A DNA stretch of 64,000 nucleotides, taken from contig NZ_PYGJ01000003.1 in the NCBI RefSeq assembly GCF_003014475.1, positions 1 to 64,000 of the forward strand, given 5' to 3'. Made by a program: the position numbers and the translations under genes. Under the pieces are notes generated by a model. That model made no database searches, was not told the origin of the DNA, and saw only the letters and a list, made by a program, of their open reading frames with translations. The stretch is from Shimia abyssi (lineage in GTDB: Bacteria; Pseudomonadota; Alphaproteobacteria; Rhodobacterales; Rhodobacteraceae). Below, in pieces: positions 50,554-59,244 of this stretch (the stretch's first letter is position 1; every line of letters begins with the position of its first letter).

Positions 50554-51210
50554 TTAAATGTCGCGGGCGATGCCTTCGATCAAGGGCACGAAACGCACCG
50601 GGCGCAATTCGTCATAGTCAAAACCGGTCTCTGTGCGCCGGACACGGATCAGGCTTTGAACCGTGTCCGACTGGCCAACCGGTAACACCATGATACCGCC
50701 GATCTTGAGTTGCGCCAAGAGGGGGCCGGGTGGGTCCTCGGCGGCAGCTGTCACGATGATGCGATCAAAGGGCGCCTGATCGGGCAAGCCAAAGCTGCCA
50801 TCGGAGGTAAAGGCGGTTATATTCACAAGATCCATCGCCTCAAAAACTTCGCGTGCTTCGCGCACGAGGCGCTTGTGGCGGTCGACCGTATAGACCCGGC
50901 GCGCCAACTGGGACAGGATCGCGGCCTGATAACCAGAACCTGTGCCGACCTCGAGCACTTTGTCGCGTGGGCTGACCTCGAGCGCCTGTGTCATCAGGCC
51001 GACAACAGAAGGCTGCGAGATGGTCTGGCCGCAGGCAATGGGCAGAGGGGTGTCTTCGTAGGCGCGTTCGGAAAACAAGCCTTTGACAAACTGGCCGCGA
51101 TCGACGCGCTCCATCGCCGTGAGGACAGTGCTGTCCATCACGCCTTTGGAGCGCAGGGCAAAGAGGAACTGCATTTTGCGTTCGGCGAGGGCGTCTTCAG
51201 AGTCGGTCAT
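50554..51210 (-). CDS. pcm: Protein-L-isoaspartate O-methyltransferase
   Basis: This repair enzyme methylates L-isoaspartyl residues in aged proteins using SAM. It has 218 residues; [16 protein letters not shown] is diagnostic, [18 protein letters not shown] is the SAM site, and [14 protein letters not shown] and LVLP-type segments follow. Its start overlaps the surE stop by four bases. The surE-pcm-nlpD order is conserved in many Proteobacteria as a stationary-phase survival cluster. Confidence 0.93.
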   Translation of the reverse strand: MTDSEDALAERKMQFLFALRSKGVMDSTVLTAMERVDRGQFVKGLFSERAYEDTPLPIACGQTISQPSVVGLMTQALEVSPRDKVLEVGTGSGYQAAILSQLARRVYTVDRHKRLVREAREVFEAMDLVNITAFTSDGSFGLPDQAPFDRIIVTAAAEDPPGPLLAQLKIGGIMVLPVGQSDTVQSLIRVRRTETGFDYDELRPVRFVPLIEGIARDI

Positions 51211-51989
51211 TCGATGGACTTTAGTGCCTCTAGCGTGTCGTGGGCGGTCAGGTCGGCGCGCATAGGTGTGACCGAAATATAGCCGTCGAGATTGGCCCCG
51301 GCATCGCTGCCAGGGGAGGTGTCAATTTTCTGGTCGCCACCACGCGCCCACAAAAAATTGCGACCGGTGGGGGAGAGTTGGGGTTCAACCGTAAAATATG
51401 TGTTCGGCCGGCGCCCCTGGACGGCGACGCGGGTGCCTTTTACCGCGTCGGCGGTGACGGGGGGGAAGTTAATATTGTAAAACAGGTGATAGGCATCGGT
51501 GTTGGCTGGTGCCGCAGCGAGGATTTTCTGGACCACCTCTGCGCCATAGCGGGCGGCACCTTCGAATGGGTTTTCGGCATTGGCATTGCCGGGACCGTAA
51601 TACTGGGACAAAGCCATTGAGGGAATACCCTGAAGCGCGCCTTCCATTGCGGCGCCCAAAGTGCCGGAATAGAGCGCGTTTTCGGCTGAGTTGTTGCCAC
51701 GGTTTACACCTGAAAGGATTAGGTCTGGACGGTTGTCTTTCATCACATGATGCACCCCGGCCAGCACACAATCGGCAGGCGATCCTTCGGCGGCAAAGCG
51801 GCGTTCGCTCATTTTGGCGATCATTGTGGGGTGTGTATAGCTGATGCAGTGGGCAACACCAGATTGCTCAAACGCAGGCGCAACTGTCCACACTTCGCCA
51901 TCGGGCCCAGCAACCCTTGCCGCGATTTCGCTGAGAACGGCCAATCCGGGCGCATTAATACCGTCGTCATTGGTGATGAGAATACGCAT
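51207..51989 (-). CDS. surE: 5'/3'-nucleotidase SurE
   Basis: This metal-dependent nucleotidase dephosphorylates nucleoside monophosphates and exopolyphosphate. The 260-residue sequence begins [19 protein letters not shown] with the metal-binding NDD. It has [18 protein letters not shown] and [27 protein letters not shown], conserved SurE motifs. The start is at 51989, with a conserved N terminus; the additional upstream frame is discarded. It precedes pcm with a four-base overlap. Confidence 0.94.
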   Translation of the reverse strand: MRILITNDDGINAPGLAVLSEIAARVAGPDGEVWTVAPAFEQSGVAHCISYTHPTMIAKMSERRFAAEGSPADCVLAGVHHVMKDNRPDLILSGVNRGNNSAENALYSGTLGAAMEGALQGIPSMALSQYYGPGNANAENPFEGAARYGAEVVQKILAAAPANTDAYHLFYNINFPPVTADAVKGTRVAVQGRRPNTYFTVEPQLSPTGRNFLWARGGDQKIDTSPGSDAGANLDGYISVTPMRADLTAHDTLEALKSIE

Positions 51990-52057
51990 GTTGGCCCCTT
52001 TACTGCTCGGCACCTGAATAGGATGTCATACCGGTTTGAGCAAGAACTCAAAGGGGA

Positions 52058-52705
52058 TTAGGGGCGTCGTGCCGTGTATCCGCAACTCGTGCGGGCTGGT
52101 GGGCCCTTGGCATGAGGGTGGGTGTTGACGTTTGTGAAGCCGGCTTGCGATAGAAGGCCGCTTACAGCGTCAGGTCGGTACGCGGCGTTGCCCCAGCGCA
52201 AGCGCAGTATTGCGGTGCACCAATGAGGGCGCGAGACGGCCAGTATCAGCTGACCGCCCGGACGGAGACGGTCAAAAAGCCACTCAATCTGAGCCAGCGG
52301 GTCAGGTCCGTGTTCGATGACATGCCCGCAAAGGACGCGATCATAGGCGTTTGCAGGTATGTCTGCTCCTCCTATCGGGCCCAGATAGGATGTTCTGGCG
52401 CGCGGCACGGCCTGGCGCGCGGCGCGCAGCATTTCAGCAGAAAGATCCATCAGGTCGATTTGTGAATCGCAGAACACAGATTTTTGCATTGCAAGCGCCA
52501 TCGCCCCTGAACCGGTGCCGACATCCAGAATGGCTTCGCCAGACGATGCAGGCAGTTCGGTTGTCGCGCAACGGGCCAATGCGTTGTAAGCGGCTGGATA
52601 GCCAAGCGCGTTCAGCCCGTCTTGCCAGCGGTCAGCGGCCGCGTCGTAGGCGCGTTGCAACCGGTCGGTGCCGGTGATCCTTCGATAAAACGCAAAGTGA
52701 CGCAT
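52058..52705 (-). CDS. Class I SAM-dependent methyltransferase
   Basis: This 215-residue methyltransferase has AILDVGTGSGAMALAMQKSV for the SAM loop, DLMDLSAEMLRAARQAV (motif II), VLCGHVIEHGPDPLAQIEWLFDRLRPGGQLIL and a last strand. No substrate domain is obvious, so the target is unknown (small molecule or lipid are typical). It is leftward like surE but 68 bp upstream of it, without obvious coupling. Confidence 0.83.
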   Translation of the reverse strand: MRHFAFYRRITGTDRLQRAYDAAADRWQDGLNALGYPAAYNALARCATTELPASSGEAILDVGTGSGAMALAMQKSVFCDSQIDLMDLSAEMLRAARQAVPRARTSYLGPIGGADIPANAYDRVLCGHVIEHGPDPLAQIEWLFDRLRPGGQLILAVSRPHWCTAILRLRWGNAAYRPDAVSGLLSQAGFTNVNTHPHAKGPPARTSCGYTARRP

Positions 52706-52755
52706 GTTGGTCGCCCCGATAACTGCAGTGAGGCTATGCCAGCGTCAAGTGGCGG

Positions 52756-53412
52756 TCAAACGATCTGGTTGAGCAGGCGTGCGGCCTCATCATGGGGATT
52801 GGCAAGCGCGTCGCGATCCTGCCCTGGATGAAAGCGCGCGCGCATTCCGGTGGGCATAGCGCGTGGTTCCAGAATGGAAACCCTCGGACCAGTGTTGGTG
52901 GTTTCCGCCTGCCAGCTACGCGCCAAAGCAATCTGGCCTGTTTTGGTCGCACCGTAGCTACCGTAAAATTTTTCGCCGCCATGTGGATCGTCAAAGAAGA
53001 CCGCATGTCCGGTATCGCCGAGCAGGGGTTTGAGGAAAGGGATCAATTGGCCGGTGGCTTCGAGATTGATGGCGATGGAGCGGGACCAGTCTTTGGCGTC
53101 GATGTGATCAGCCGGTGAGAGTGGTGCACCGTGAATAGCGGTATGCACCCACAGGTCGACCTTGCCCCAGCGATCATGGATTGAGCGGCAGAGCTGGGCC
53201 ATGGCGTCAACATTGGTGATGTCCATCGGGGCGAGAGTGCTTTTGCCGCCTCTGGCCTGAATGCGATCATCGAGATCCTCTAGCCCGCCAGTGGTGCGCG
53301 CGACGGCGACGACATGGTAGGCGGGCGTCAACGCTTCGGCCAGCGCCGCACCTAGGCCTCGGGATGCGCCGGTCACGAGCGCGATTTTTTCGGATGTGGT
53401 CGTGTTGGTCAT
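52756..53412 (-). CDS. Short-chain dehydrogenase/reductase
   Basis: This 218-residue SDR has the complete motifs: IALVTGASRGLGAALAEAL (NAD(P) site), a divergent VHTAIHG at the NNAG place, and YGSYGATKTGQIALA (YxxxK). It follows purF-region genes in many Roseobacters as a poorly characterised SDR. ATG at 53412 is preferred over 53421; neither has a clear ribosome site. Substrate unknown. Confidence 0.85.
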   Translation of the reverse strand: MTNTTTSEKIALVTGASRGLGAALAEALTPAYHVVAVARTTGGLEDLDDRIQARGGKSTLAPMDITNVDAMAQLCRSIHDRWGKVDLWVHTAIHGAPLSPADHIDAKDWSRSIAINLEATGQLIPFLKPLLGDTGHAVFFDDPHGGEKFYGSYGATKTGQIALARSWQAETTNTGPRVSILEPRAMPTGMRARFHPGQDRDALANPHDEAARLLNQIV

Positions 53413-53490
53413 GGAGATCATCTGCGACCATTCGGGGCAGAGGTCAAGAGTGAAGGCGCGGCTGTGGCAAACCGGCCCACATGGGGGTGG

Positions 53491-53748
53491 TTAATCAGGC
53501 ATGGTAAGGCGGGTGTTTTTCTGGCCCGATTGCAACACAATCGAGACCTGATCGATACCAACAACCCGTCCACCTGGCGTCTTGTCGCCAAGGGTGACTT
53601 TGATCGTGCGCCCTGATGTGGTCATCAACAAGGCCGAGGGGGCTTCGGCGGTGCCCATCAACCCGATCAGTGTGACACGACCACGGTTCTTCAACGCGCC
53701 AGAGCGCGTGGCCTTGGCGGCCACGGCGGCAGGTGTTTCGCTATTCAT
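53491..53748 (-). CDS. Small conserved protein, GspC/PilP-like beta domain
   Basis: This 85-residue protein starts MNSETPAAVAAKATRSGALKNRGRVTLIGLMGTAEAPSALLMTTSGRTIKVTLGDKTPGGRVVGIDQVSIVLQSGQKNTRL. The VTLIGLMGT- and GRTIKVTLGDKTPGGRV- stretch resembles the small beta-domain of type II secretion GspC and type IV pilus PilP (HR domain), but there is no signal or membrane helix and no secretion genes nearby. Function unknown. Located between the SDR and purF on the same strand. Confidence 0.65.
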   Translation of the reverse strand: MNSETPAAVAAKATRSGALKNRGRVTLIGLMGTAEAPSALLMTTSGRTIKVTLGDKTPGGRVVGIDQVSIVLQSGQKNTRLTMPD

Positions 53749-53883
53749 GGATAATCTCGTAAGGCAGCTATGGTGCACCAGATATGGGGTGCAGCAGGCC
53801 AGCTACCAGAGCGATTACCAAGAGAAAAGGCCCATGCGGGGCTGGATCGGCGGAAAAATGCCGCAGTGCGGCAACAGGGCCGT

Positions 53884-55350
53884 TTATTCCGCCGCCTTCA
53901 TCTCAAAACCCTTTTCCAGCATGTCACTGGGGATTACCGGGTATTCGCCAGAGAAACACGCATCGCAATATTGCGGACAGTCCTTGTCGCGCCCTTTGTC
54001 CTCGCCAACGGCGCGGTAAAGGCCATCGAGCGAGATGAACTTGAGGCTGTCCACTGCCAGATGCGCGGCCATTTCGTCTTCGGACATGGTTGCGGCAAGC
54101 AGTTTCTCGCGTTGGGGTGTGTCGACGCCATAAAAGCAGGGCCATGCCGTGGGCGGCGAGGCGATGCGGAAGTGTACTTCCTTGGCACCGGCATCAAGTA
54201 TCATCTCCTTGATCTTGCGGCTGGTGGTGCCGCGCACAACCGAGTCATCCACGAGGATCACACGTTTGCCTTTGATCAGCGAACGGTTCACATTGAGCTT
54301 GAGACGGACGCCCATATTTCGGATCTGTTCGGTCGGTTCAATAAATGTGCGGCCCATATATTGGTTGCGGATGATGCCCATTGCAAAGGGAATGCCGCTT
54401 TCCTGACTGAAACCAATGGCCGCTGGCGTGCCGCTGTCGGGCACAGCGCAGACGAGATCTGCGTCGACCGGGTTTTCGCGGGCCAGTTCCACGCCGATCT
54501 GGCGGCGGGTTTCATAGACCGAGCGCCCGCCAATGATGCTGTCAGGGCGTGAGAAGTAGACGTGTTCGAACACGCAGAATTTAGACGGTTGCGGGCGGAA
54601 CGGGAAGGACGATTCAACACCGTTTTCCTCGGTGATGACCACCATTTCGCCCGGCTCAATCTCACGTACATATTCGGCGCCGATGATGTCGAGGCCGCAG
54701 GTCTCTGACGACAGTGCCCAGCCATCGCCAAGACGACCAAGAACCAACGGGCGCACACCCAGCGGGTCGCGAACTCCGATCAGTTTGGTCCGGGTCATGG
54801 CGACAATCGAAAACGCACCTTCGACACGACGCAGAGCGTCTTCCATACGTTCGGGGATGTTGCGTTGCAGCGATCGCGCCATCAGATGGATGATGCATTC
54901 GCTGTCCGAAGAAGACTGAAAGATCGAGCCGCGCTCGATCAGCTCTTTGCGCAGAGCGTCGGCGTTGGTGATGTTGCCGTTATGGGCAATGGCCGCACCG
55001 CCCATAGAAAATTCGCCAAAGAACGGCTGAACATCGCGGATCACGGCACCTTTGGACCCAGCTGTGGAATAGCGTACGTGTCCGATCGAGAGCGGGCCAG
55101 GCAGTGTTTCCATCAGCGACGCTTTGGTAAAGTTGTCGCGAACATAGCCAAATCGGCGGGCCGAATTGAACCCGTGTTCCGGATGATGACAGACGATGCC
55201 ACCGGCCTCTTGGCCGCGGTGTTGCAGTGCGTGAAGGCCGAGGGCGACAAAATTAGCTGCATCGGTTACACCGACAACGCCGAATACGCCGCACTCCTCT
55301 CGCAGTTTGTCATCGTCAAAGGGGTGGGCGGCTGGCATTGGCTTGGACAA
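53884..55350 (-). CDS. purF: Amidophosphoribosyltransferase PurF
   Basis: The first committed step of purine synthesis: PRPP plus glutamine to phosphoribosylamine. The 488-residue enzyme has a short propeptide followed by CGVFGVVG, where the cysteine is the nucleophile after processing. The glutaminase domain is followed by a PRPP domain with ILVDDSVVRGTTS. The start appears to be TTG at 55350 (GGAG nine bases away), with an ATG at 55338 as alternative. Cysteines near the C terminus suggest the iron-sulfur-containing Bacillus-type enzyme. Confidence 0.95.
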   Translation of the reverse strand: MSKPMPAAHPFDDDKLREECGVFGVVGVTDAANFVALGLHALQHRGQEAGGIVCHHPEHGFNSARRFGYVRDNFTKASLMETLPGPLSIGHVRYSTAGSKGAVIRDVQPFFGEFSMGGAAIAHNGNITNADALRKELIERGSIFQSSSDSECIIHLMARSLQRNIPERMEDALRRVEGAFSIVAMTRTKLIGVRDPLGVRPLVLGRLGDGWALSSETCGLDIIGAEYVREIEPGEMVVITEENGVESSFPFRPQPSKFCVFEHVYFSRPDSIIGGRSVYETRRQIGVELARENPVDADLVCAVPDSGTPAAIGFSQESGIPFAMGIIRNQYMGRTFIEPTEQIRNMGVRLKLNVNRSLIKGKRVILVDDSVVRGTTSRKIKEMILDAGAKEVHFRIASPPTAWPCFYGVDTPQREKLLAATMSEDEMAAHLAVDSLKFISLDGLYRAVGEDKGRDKDCPQYCDACFSGEYPVIPSDMLEKGFEMKAAE

Positions 55351-55436
55351 GGCGAGGGGCTCCGAATCCGTGTGAGCAGGCTTGCGCCCCTCTTAAGGGG
55401 TCGCGCGCCGTATGTCACGAAAGGATCACAATCGTA

Positions 55437-55462
55437 AACCCACAACTCGCAATGTGTGGGTG
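55437..55462 (-). terminator. Possible terminator after the TAXI gene
   Basis: On the minus strand CCCACA/TGTGGG pairs across a ten-base loop (55439-55460) and is followed by TTTACG, about 43 bp after the TAXI stop. The stem is short, so confidence is limited. Confidence 0.35.
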
Positions 55463-55502
55463 AAAATAGACGTGAATACCTGGTTGGAAATGGCTGTGCC
55501 CA

Positions 55503-56765
55503 TCAACGCCCGGTCTGACGGCGCGCGTTGATTCGACTGCGTACAAGGTCGATGTGCAAACGCGCCTGATATGCGGCCTGACGATAAGCGGCGGGCAGGC
55601 GCAGGCGCGAAATGCGTTCGTCCATCTCGACCAGTTCACGATCCATTTCCATGAGGTTCTCATCGTCCTGCTGGCGTTCCAGGTCGTCTTCGATATCGCG
55701 GATCTGGGGATAATGCTGCCAGACCCGCCAGCCCATAAAATAGGCATAAAGGGACGGAAGGATGCGGAATAAGGGCACAAAGATAAGAAGAACCGGGAGT
55801 ATCAGCAACAGCATCCGGTTTAGCTGGGCGGCAAGCCAATAGGGCAACCATTGATTCCACGTCGAAGGACCAACCTCGATCAGCTGACGCGCAACAGTGT
55901 TGATGTCCATGTCGGTGCCATCAACCGTTGGAAACGTGTCCCGCTCGGTGATGATGTCGCGTTGGGTGTGCAGTTCTTTGGCGGCAAGGGTCAGGCGGTT
56001 GATCAACGCAGGGTGCAGGTCCGGTTCTATCGCCAGACGTGCCTCAAGCGCGAGCACTTCAAGCGGGCGGGCGGGAATCACCGGGTGCAGCGAAATGGCC
56101 CCGCTGGGCACGGTGGTGACTGTGGCGTAAGACAGGCGGCGGGAAATGGCGTCGACGTAGTCGAGCGGCAAAAGGCTGATCTCGGGCGAGGCATAAGCCT
56201 GTTCGAGATAAGGTGAATCCACCGTTGTGATAAAAGCCGCGACGTGCACATCGCCTTGCAACAGCGCGTCGATGGCTTCGCTATATGGCAGGCCAAGGTG
56301 GAAATTGCGTTCCGGGTCCAGGCCAACGGCCTGCTGGAAATCCTCAAAAGCGGCGGCAGTGCCGGAGCCGGGTGTGCCGCTGGTGATGCGCAGATTGCGC
56401 CAGTGTGCAGGGTTTTTAGGAATGTTTTCGGCGGTGCGCACCATGAACATCATCGGCTCAAAAAAGATACCGCCAATCGCCTCGGCGGTGCCGCCGGGAA
56501 CGTCGATCCCACCCTGAAGGATAGCCACATCTGCCTCCCCGGACGCGAGCAACCGGGCGTTGTCGCCCGACCCATTGGTGTGAATGATTTCGACCTCGAT
56601 ATCGTCACGCGCCAATATTTCGCGATACCTGTCGGCAAAGGCGGCATAAGCGCCACCCTGTGGACCAGCGGCAAAGGTTAATTCCTTGGGGGGCACCAAC
56701 AGGACAAACACCGAGATGACGAAGGCCACCAGCAAGGCCGTGGTCAGCCCAATCCACATCCGCAT
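55503..56765 (-). CDS. TAXI-family solute-binding protein with extra membrane anchor
   Basis: This 420-residue protein carries a TAXI-type binding domain (about 25-315): LTFAAGPQGGAYAAFADRYREIL, GSGDNARLLASGEADVAILQGG, and GTPGSGTAAAFEDFQQAVG. The N terminus (RMWIGLTTALLVAFVISVFVLLV) looks like a membrane helix or signal, with no clear cleavage site. After the domain a second helix (MLLLILPVLLIFVPLFRILPSLYAYF) leads to a charged coiled-coil tail (about 350-420). It is therefore membrane-held, not a free binding protein. No TAXI permease is near. It faces a PafA-type phosphatase gene. Sensor or anchored receptor are possible roles. Confidence 0.82.
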   Translation of the reverse strand: MRMWIGLTTALLVAFVISVFVLLVPPKELTFAAGPQGGAYAAFADRYREILARDDIEVEIIHTNGSGDNARLLASGEADVAILQGGIDVPGGTAEAIGGIFFEPMMFMVRTAENIPKNPAHWRNLRITSGTPGSGTAAAFEDFQQAVGLDPERNFHLGLPYSEAIDALLQGDVHVAAFITTVDSPYLEQAYASPEISLLPLDYVDAISRRLSYATVTTVPSGAISLHPVIPARPLEVLALEARLAIEPDLHPALINRLTLAAKELHTQRDIITERDTFPTVDGTDMDINTVARQLIEVGPSTWNQWLPYWLAAQLNRMLLLILPVLLIFVPLFRILPSLYAYFMGWRVWQHYPQIRDIEDDLERQQDDENLMEMDRELVEMDERISRLRLPAAYRQAAYQARLHIDLVRSRINARRQTGR

Positions 56766-56909
56766 GTCCAGAGTTCCCGTTTGCCGCCTATCTCTGCAAT
56801 ACGCTAGCCGTGGATGATACCCCGGACAAGGGCGCAATTTGGTGTTGGAAAAATTGGTGACAACAGATTGCATCGTCGTAAGCTTGTCTGGCGAGAGAGG
56901 GAGCATGAC

Positions 56910-58574
56910 ATGAGATTTATGAAACTGTCGGGCCTGCTGCTGGTCATGACCTGCGCGGCAAATGCGGGCTTGTCCGAAACACCAAGGTTGATTGTTCAGA
57001 TCACAGTGGATGGGTTGCGCGGGGATCTGATCAGCCGGTACATGGACAGCTTTGGCGATGATGGGTTTCGCCGATTGATCGCCAATGGGGTGTGGTACCG
57101 CGATGCACACCATGCCCACGCCAACACGGAAACCATTGTCGGGCACGCCACCTTGGCGACCGGCGCGCATCCGTCCGAGCATGGTATGATCGGCAACGCA
57201 TGGTTTGATCGGGTTGATGGGCGTTTGGTCTATAATATCGAAGACCCGGACTATCCGCTGTTACCCGTGCCGGGGTTCGGCGGAGAGGTTGAACAGTTAG
57301 ACCCCACGCAAGAGGCGGCGGTCTCGGACGGGCGTTCGCCGCTCAACATTTTGGCGTCGACTTTTGGAGATGAACTCTTCAAGTCCAGCAACGGGCGTTC
57401 CAAGGTGATTGGCATATCAGGCAAGGACCGCTCGGCGGTGGCGATGGCGGGGCATGCGGGCAAAGCTTATTGGTTCTCGGCCTCTACCGGCGCGTTTGAG
57501 ACCAGCGCGTTTTATCATGATGACTATCCTGCGTGGGTTCAGGAATGGAACAAGGCACGGCCTGCGGATGCGCTTGTGGGAAAGGCGTGGGAACTGAACG
57601 CGCCAATCGAGAGCTATTTATTTGGAGCGCAGGATGATCGGCATTTCGAGACGGACCTAAAGGGATTTGGACGCACCTTTCCGCACGCCTATGGGCGACC
57701 CGAGCATGGGCTGTATTACACGCAGGTTTTGCTGAGTCCCTATGGCGACGAGCTGACAGCCGGGTTCGCTATGGCGGCGATCACGGCCGAGGGGCTGGGG
57801 CAGGATGCTGCGCCTGACTTGCTGTCGGTCAGTTTTTCAGGTGTAGACGCGACCAACCATTTCTTTGGCCCGTCCAGTCTGGAAAGCGAAGAAATGGTGC
57901 GGACGTTGGACGTAACATTGGCCGAGTTCATGGCGTTCACGGACGAAACTGTTGGGGCAGAACGCGTGCTTTATGTCCTGAGTGCGGATCACGGGATGCC
58001 GGAGGCGGTGGAGTTGATGCACGAGCACGGCCGCGCGGTGGAGCGAAATTACAATGAAGCACTGCAAGACGAACTGAACGAACTCGTGGTCAATGCGCTG
58101 GGGGTGACCGGGGCGATCAAAGCGTTTTTCCGACCTTATATTTATCTCGACCATCAGGCGATTGGCGATGCTGGCGTCGATGCACGTGACGTCGAGCGTT
58201 TGATTGTGGATGACCTGAACGGGCGGATCGGGATTGCAATGGCCATGCCCAAAGTGCCGTTTGGCGAACAGCGCGGTGATTTCCTTGAAAAACCGATCCG
58301 CCGTAATTTTCACCCGGAAAGATCAGGTGATATCTATGTCGCGCAAGCGCCGTATTCATTTCTAATGGACGAGGGGCCAATTGCCATCATGCATGGCTCT
58401 CCTTGGCGCTATGACACACATGTGCCGATCATTTTTGCCGGGTCCGGGATTGAACCGGCGCAGGTGATGCGGTCGGTGGAAACCGTGGATGTGGCGCGGA
58501 CGTTGGCCTTGATGTTCGGGACAACAATGCCCAGCGGAGCGTCAGGGGAGGCATTATACGAGGTGTTTGAGTGA
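56910..58574 (+). CDS. Alkaline phosphatase, PafA/type I phosphodiesterase family
   Basis: This exported 554-residue phosphatase has a signal peptide (MRFMKLSGLLLVMTCAANAGL). LIVQITVDGLRGDLISRYM provides the first metal Asp. NTETIVGHATLATGAHPSEHGMIGN has the threonine nucleophile typical of PafA-type monoesterases. SVSFSGVDATNHFFG and VLSADHGMPEAVELMHEHGR supply the remaining metal ligands. Start at 56910 is preceded by GAGGGAG. A strong terminator follows. It probably releases phosphate from organic phosphates in the periplasm. Confidence 0.88.
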   Translation: MRFMKLSGLLLVMTCAANAGLSETPRLIVQITVDGLRGDLISRYMDSFGDDGFRRLIANGVWYRDAHHAHANTETIVGHATLATGAHPSEHGMIGNAWFDRVDGRLVYNIEDPDYPLLPVPGFGGEVEQLDPTQEAAVSDGRSPLNILASTFGDELFKSSNGRSKVIGISGKDRSAVAMAGHAGKAYWFSASTGAFETSAFYHDDYPAWVQEWNKARPADALVGKAWELNAPIESYLFGAQDDRHFETDLKGFGRTFPHAYGRPEHGLYYTQVLLSPYGDELTAGFAMAAITAEGLGQDAAPDLLSVSFSGVDATNHFFGPSSLESEEMVRTLDVTLAEFMAFTDETVGAERVLYVLSADHGMPEAVELMHEHGRAVERNYNEALQDELNELVVNALGVTGAIKAFFRPYIYLDHQAIGDAGVDARDVERLIVDDLNGRIGIAMAMPKVPFGEQRGDFLEKPIRRNFHPERSGDIYVAQAPYSFLMDEGPIAIMHGSPWRYDTHVPIIFAGSGIEPAQVMRSVETVDVARTLALMFGTTMPSGASGEALYEVFE

Positions 58575-58594
58575 TGGTGCAGGGATCAAAAACG

Positions 58595-58626
58595 GAAAAA
58601 GCCCGCGAGGATGTCGCGGGCTTTTG
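58595..58626. terminator. Bidirectional terminator between phosphatase gene and cvpA
   Basis: AAAAAGCCCGCGA and TCGCGGGCTTTT pair across a short GGATG loop, with an A-tract on one side and T-tract on the other. It can stop both the phosphatase (rightward) and cvpA (leftward) transcripts. Confidence 0.9.
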
Positions 58627-58645
58627 TGTGTGACGTATCAGTCGT

Positions 58646-59200
58646 TTACTCGCCGCAGGTGCCAACCAGCTCTTCGTACTGAGTGGTGATCCACCCCAGC
58701 GCAGCCTCTGGGTCACGATCCTCGATCTGTTGCGTCATGCGCGAGAACACCTGCGCCGAACGGCTGTCATCCACCATGGCAATGCTTTGGCTGGTGATGA
58801 CAGTTTCGTAGACAAAAAAGGCGATTGCCACGAGCAAAATGCCGCGCAGGACACCAAAGATAAAGCCAAGCCCCTGATCCAGCCCGCCAAGGGCAGAACG
58901 CTGCACCAGCGACGAAAACAGGGGAGTAAACAATGAGACAATCACCAGCGACAGCGCAAACACAACCGCAAAGGCGGCGATGATGGCCAATTCGCAACTG
59001 TCGGCGAGGTATTCACCCACAACCGGAATTTCGCGCACGAGCGGTTCGACCTGTGGGGCAAACATAAAGGCAAGGATCGCGGCAGCAATCCAACCTGCGA
59101 TGGCCATGGCTTCGCGCACGAAACCGCGGCTATAGGCCAGCAGCGCCGAGATGATGATGACGCCCGCAACGACGCCGTCGATGATGGTGAAACCTTCCAT
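58646..59200 (-). CDS. cvpA: CvpA family membrane protein
   Basis: This 184-residue inner-membrane protein has four hydrophobic helices (about 5-20, 28-48, 65-90, 100-125). FTIIDGVVAGVIIISALLAYSRGFVREAMAIAGWIAAA is the typical CvpA start. GLDQGLGFIFGVLRGILLVAIAFFVYE follows. It is linked to colicin V production in E. coli and to envelope stress. It lies between radA and purF as in many Rhodobacteraceae. AGAGGGA precedes the start. Confidence 0.92.
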   Translation of the reverse strand: MEGFTIIDGVVAGVIIISALLAYSRGFVREAMAIAGWIAAAILAFMFAPQVEPLVREIPVVGEYLADSCELAIIAAFAVVFALSLVIVSLFTPLFSSLVQRSALGGLDQGLGFIFGVLRGILLVAIAFFVYETVITSQSIAMVDDSRSAQVFSRMTQQIEDRDPEAALGWITTQYEELVGTCGE

Positions 59201-59244
59201 GTATTTCCGTTCCCTCTGGCCCGTTTCCGGCGGCTATGGGCAGG

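Noticed and set aside
53770-54552. 260-codon plus-strand open frame
   Set aside because: Antisense to purF; no start signal and no recognisable domain.
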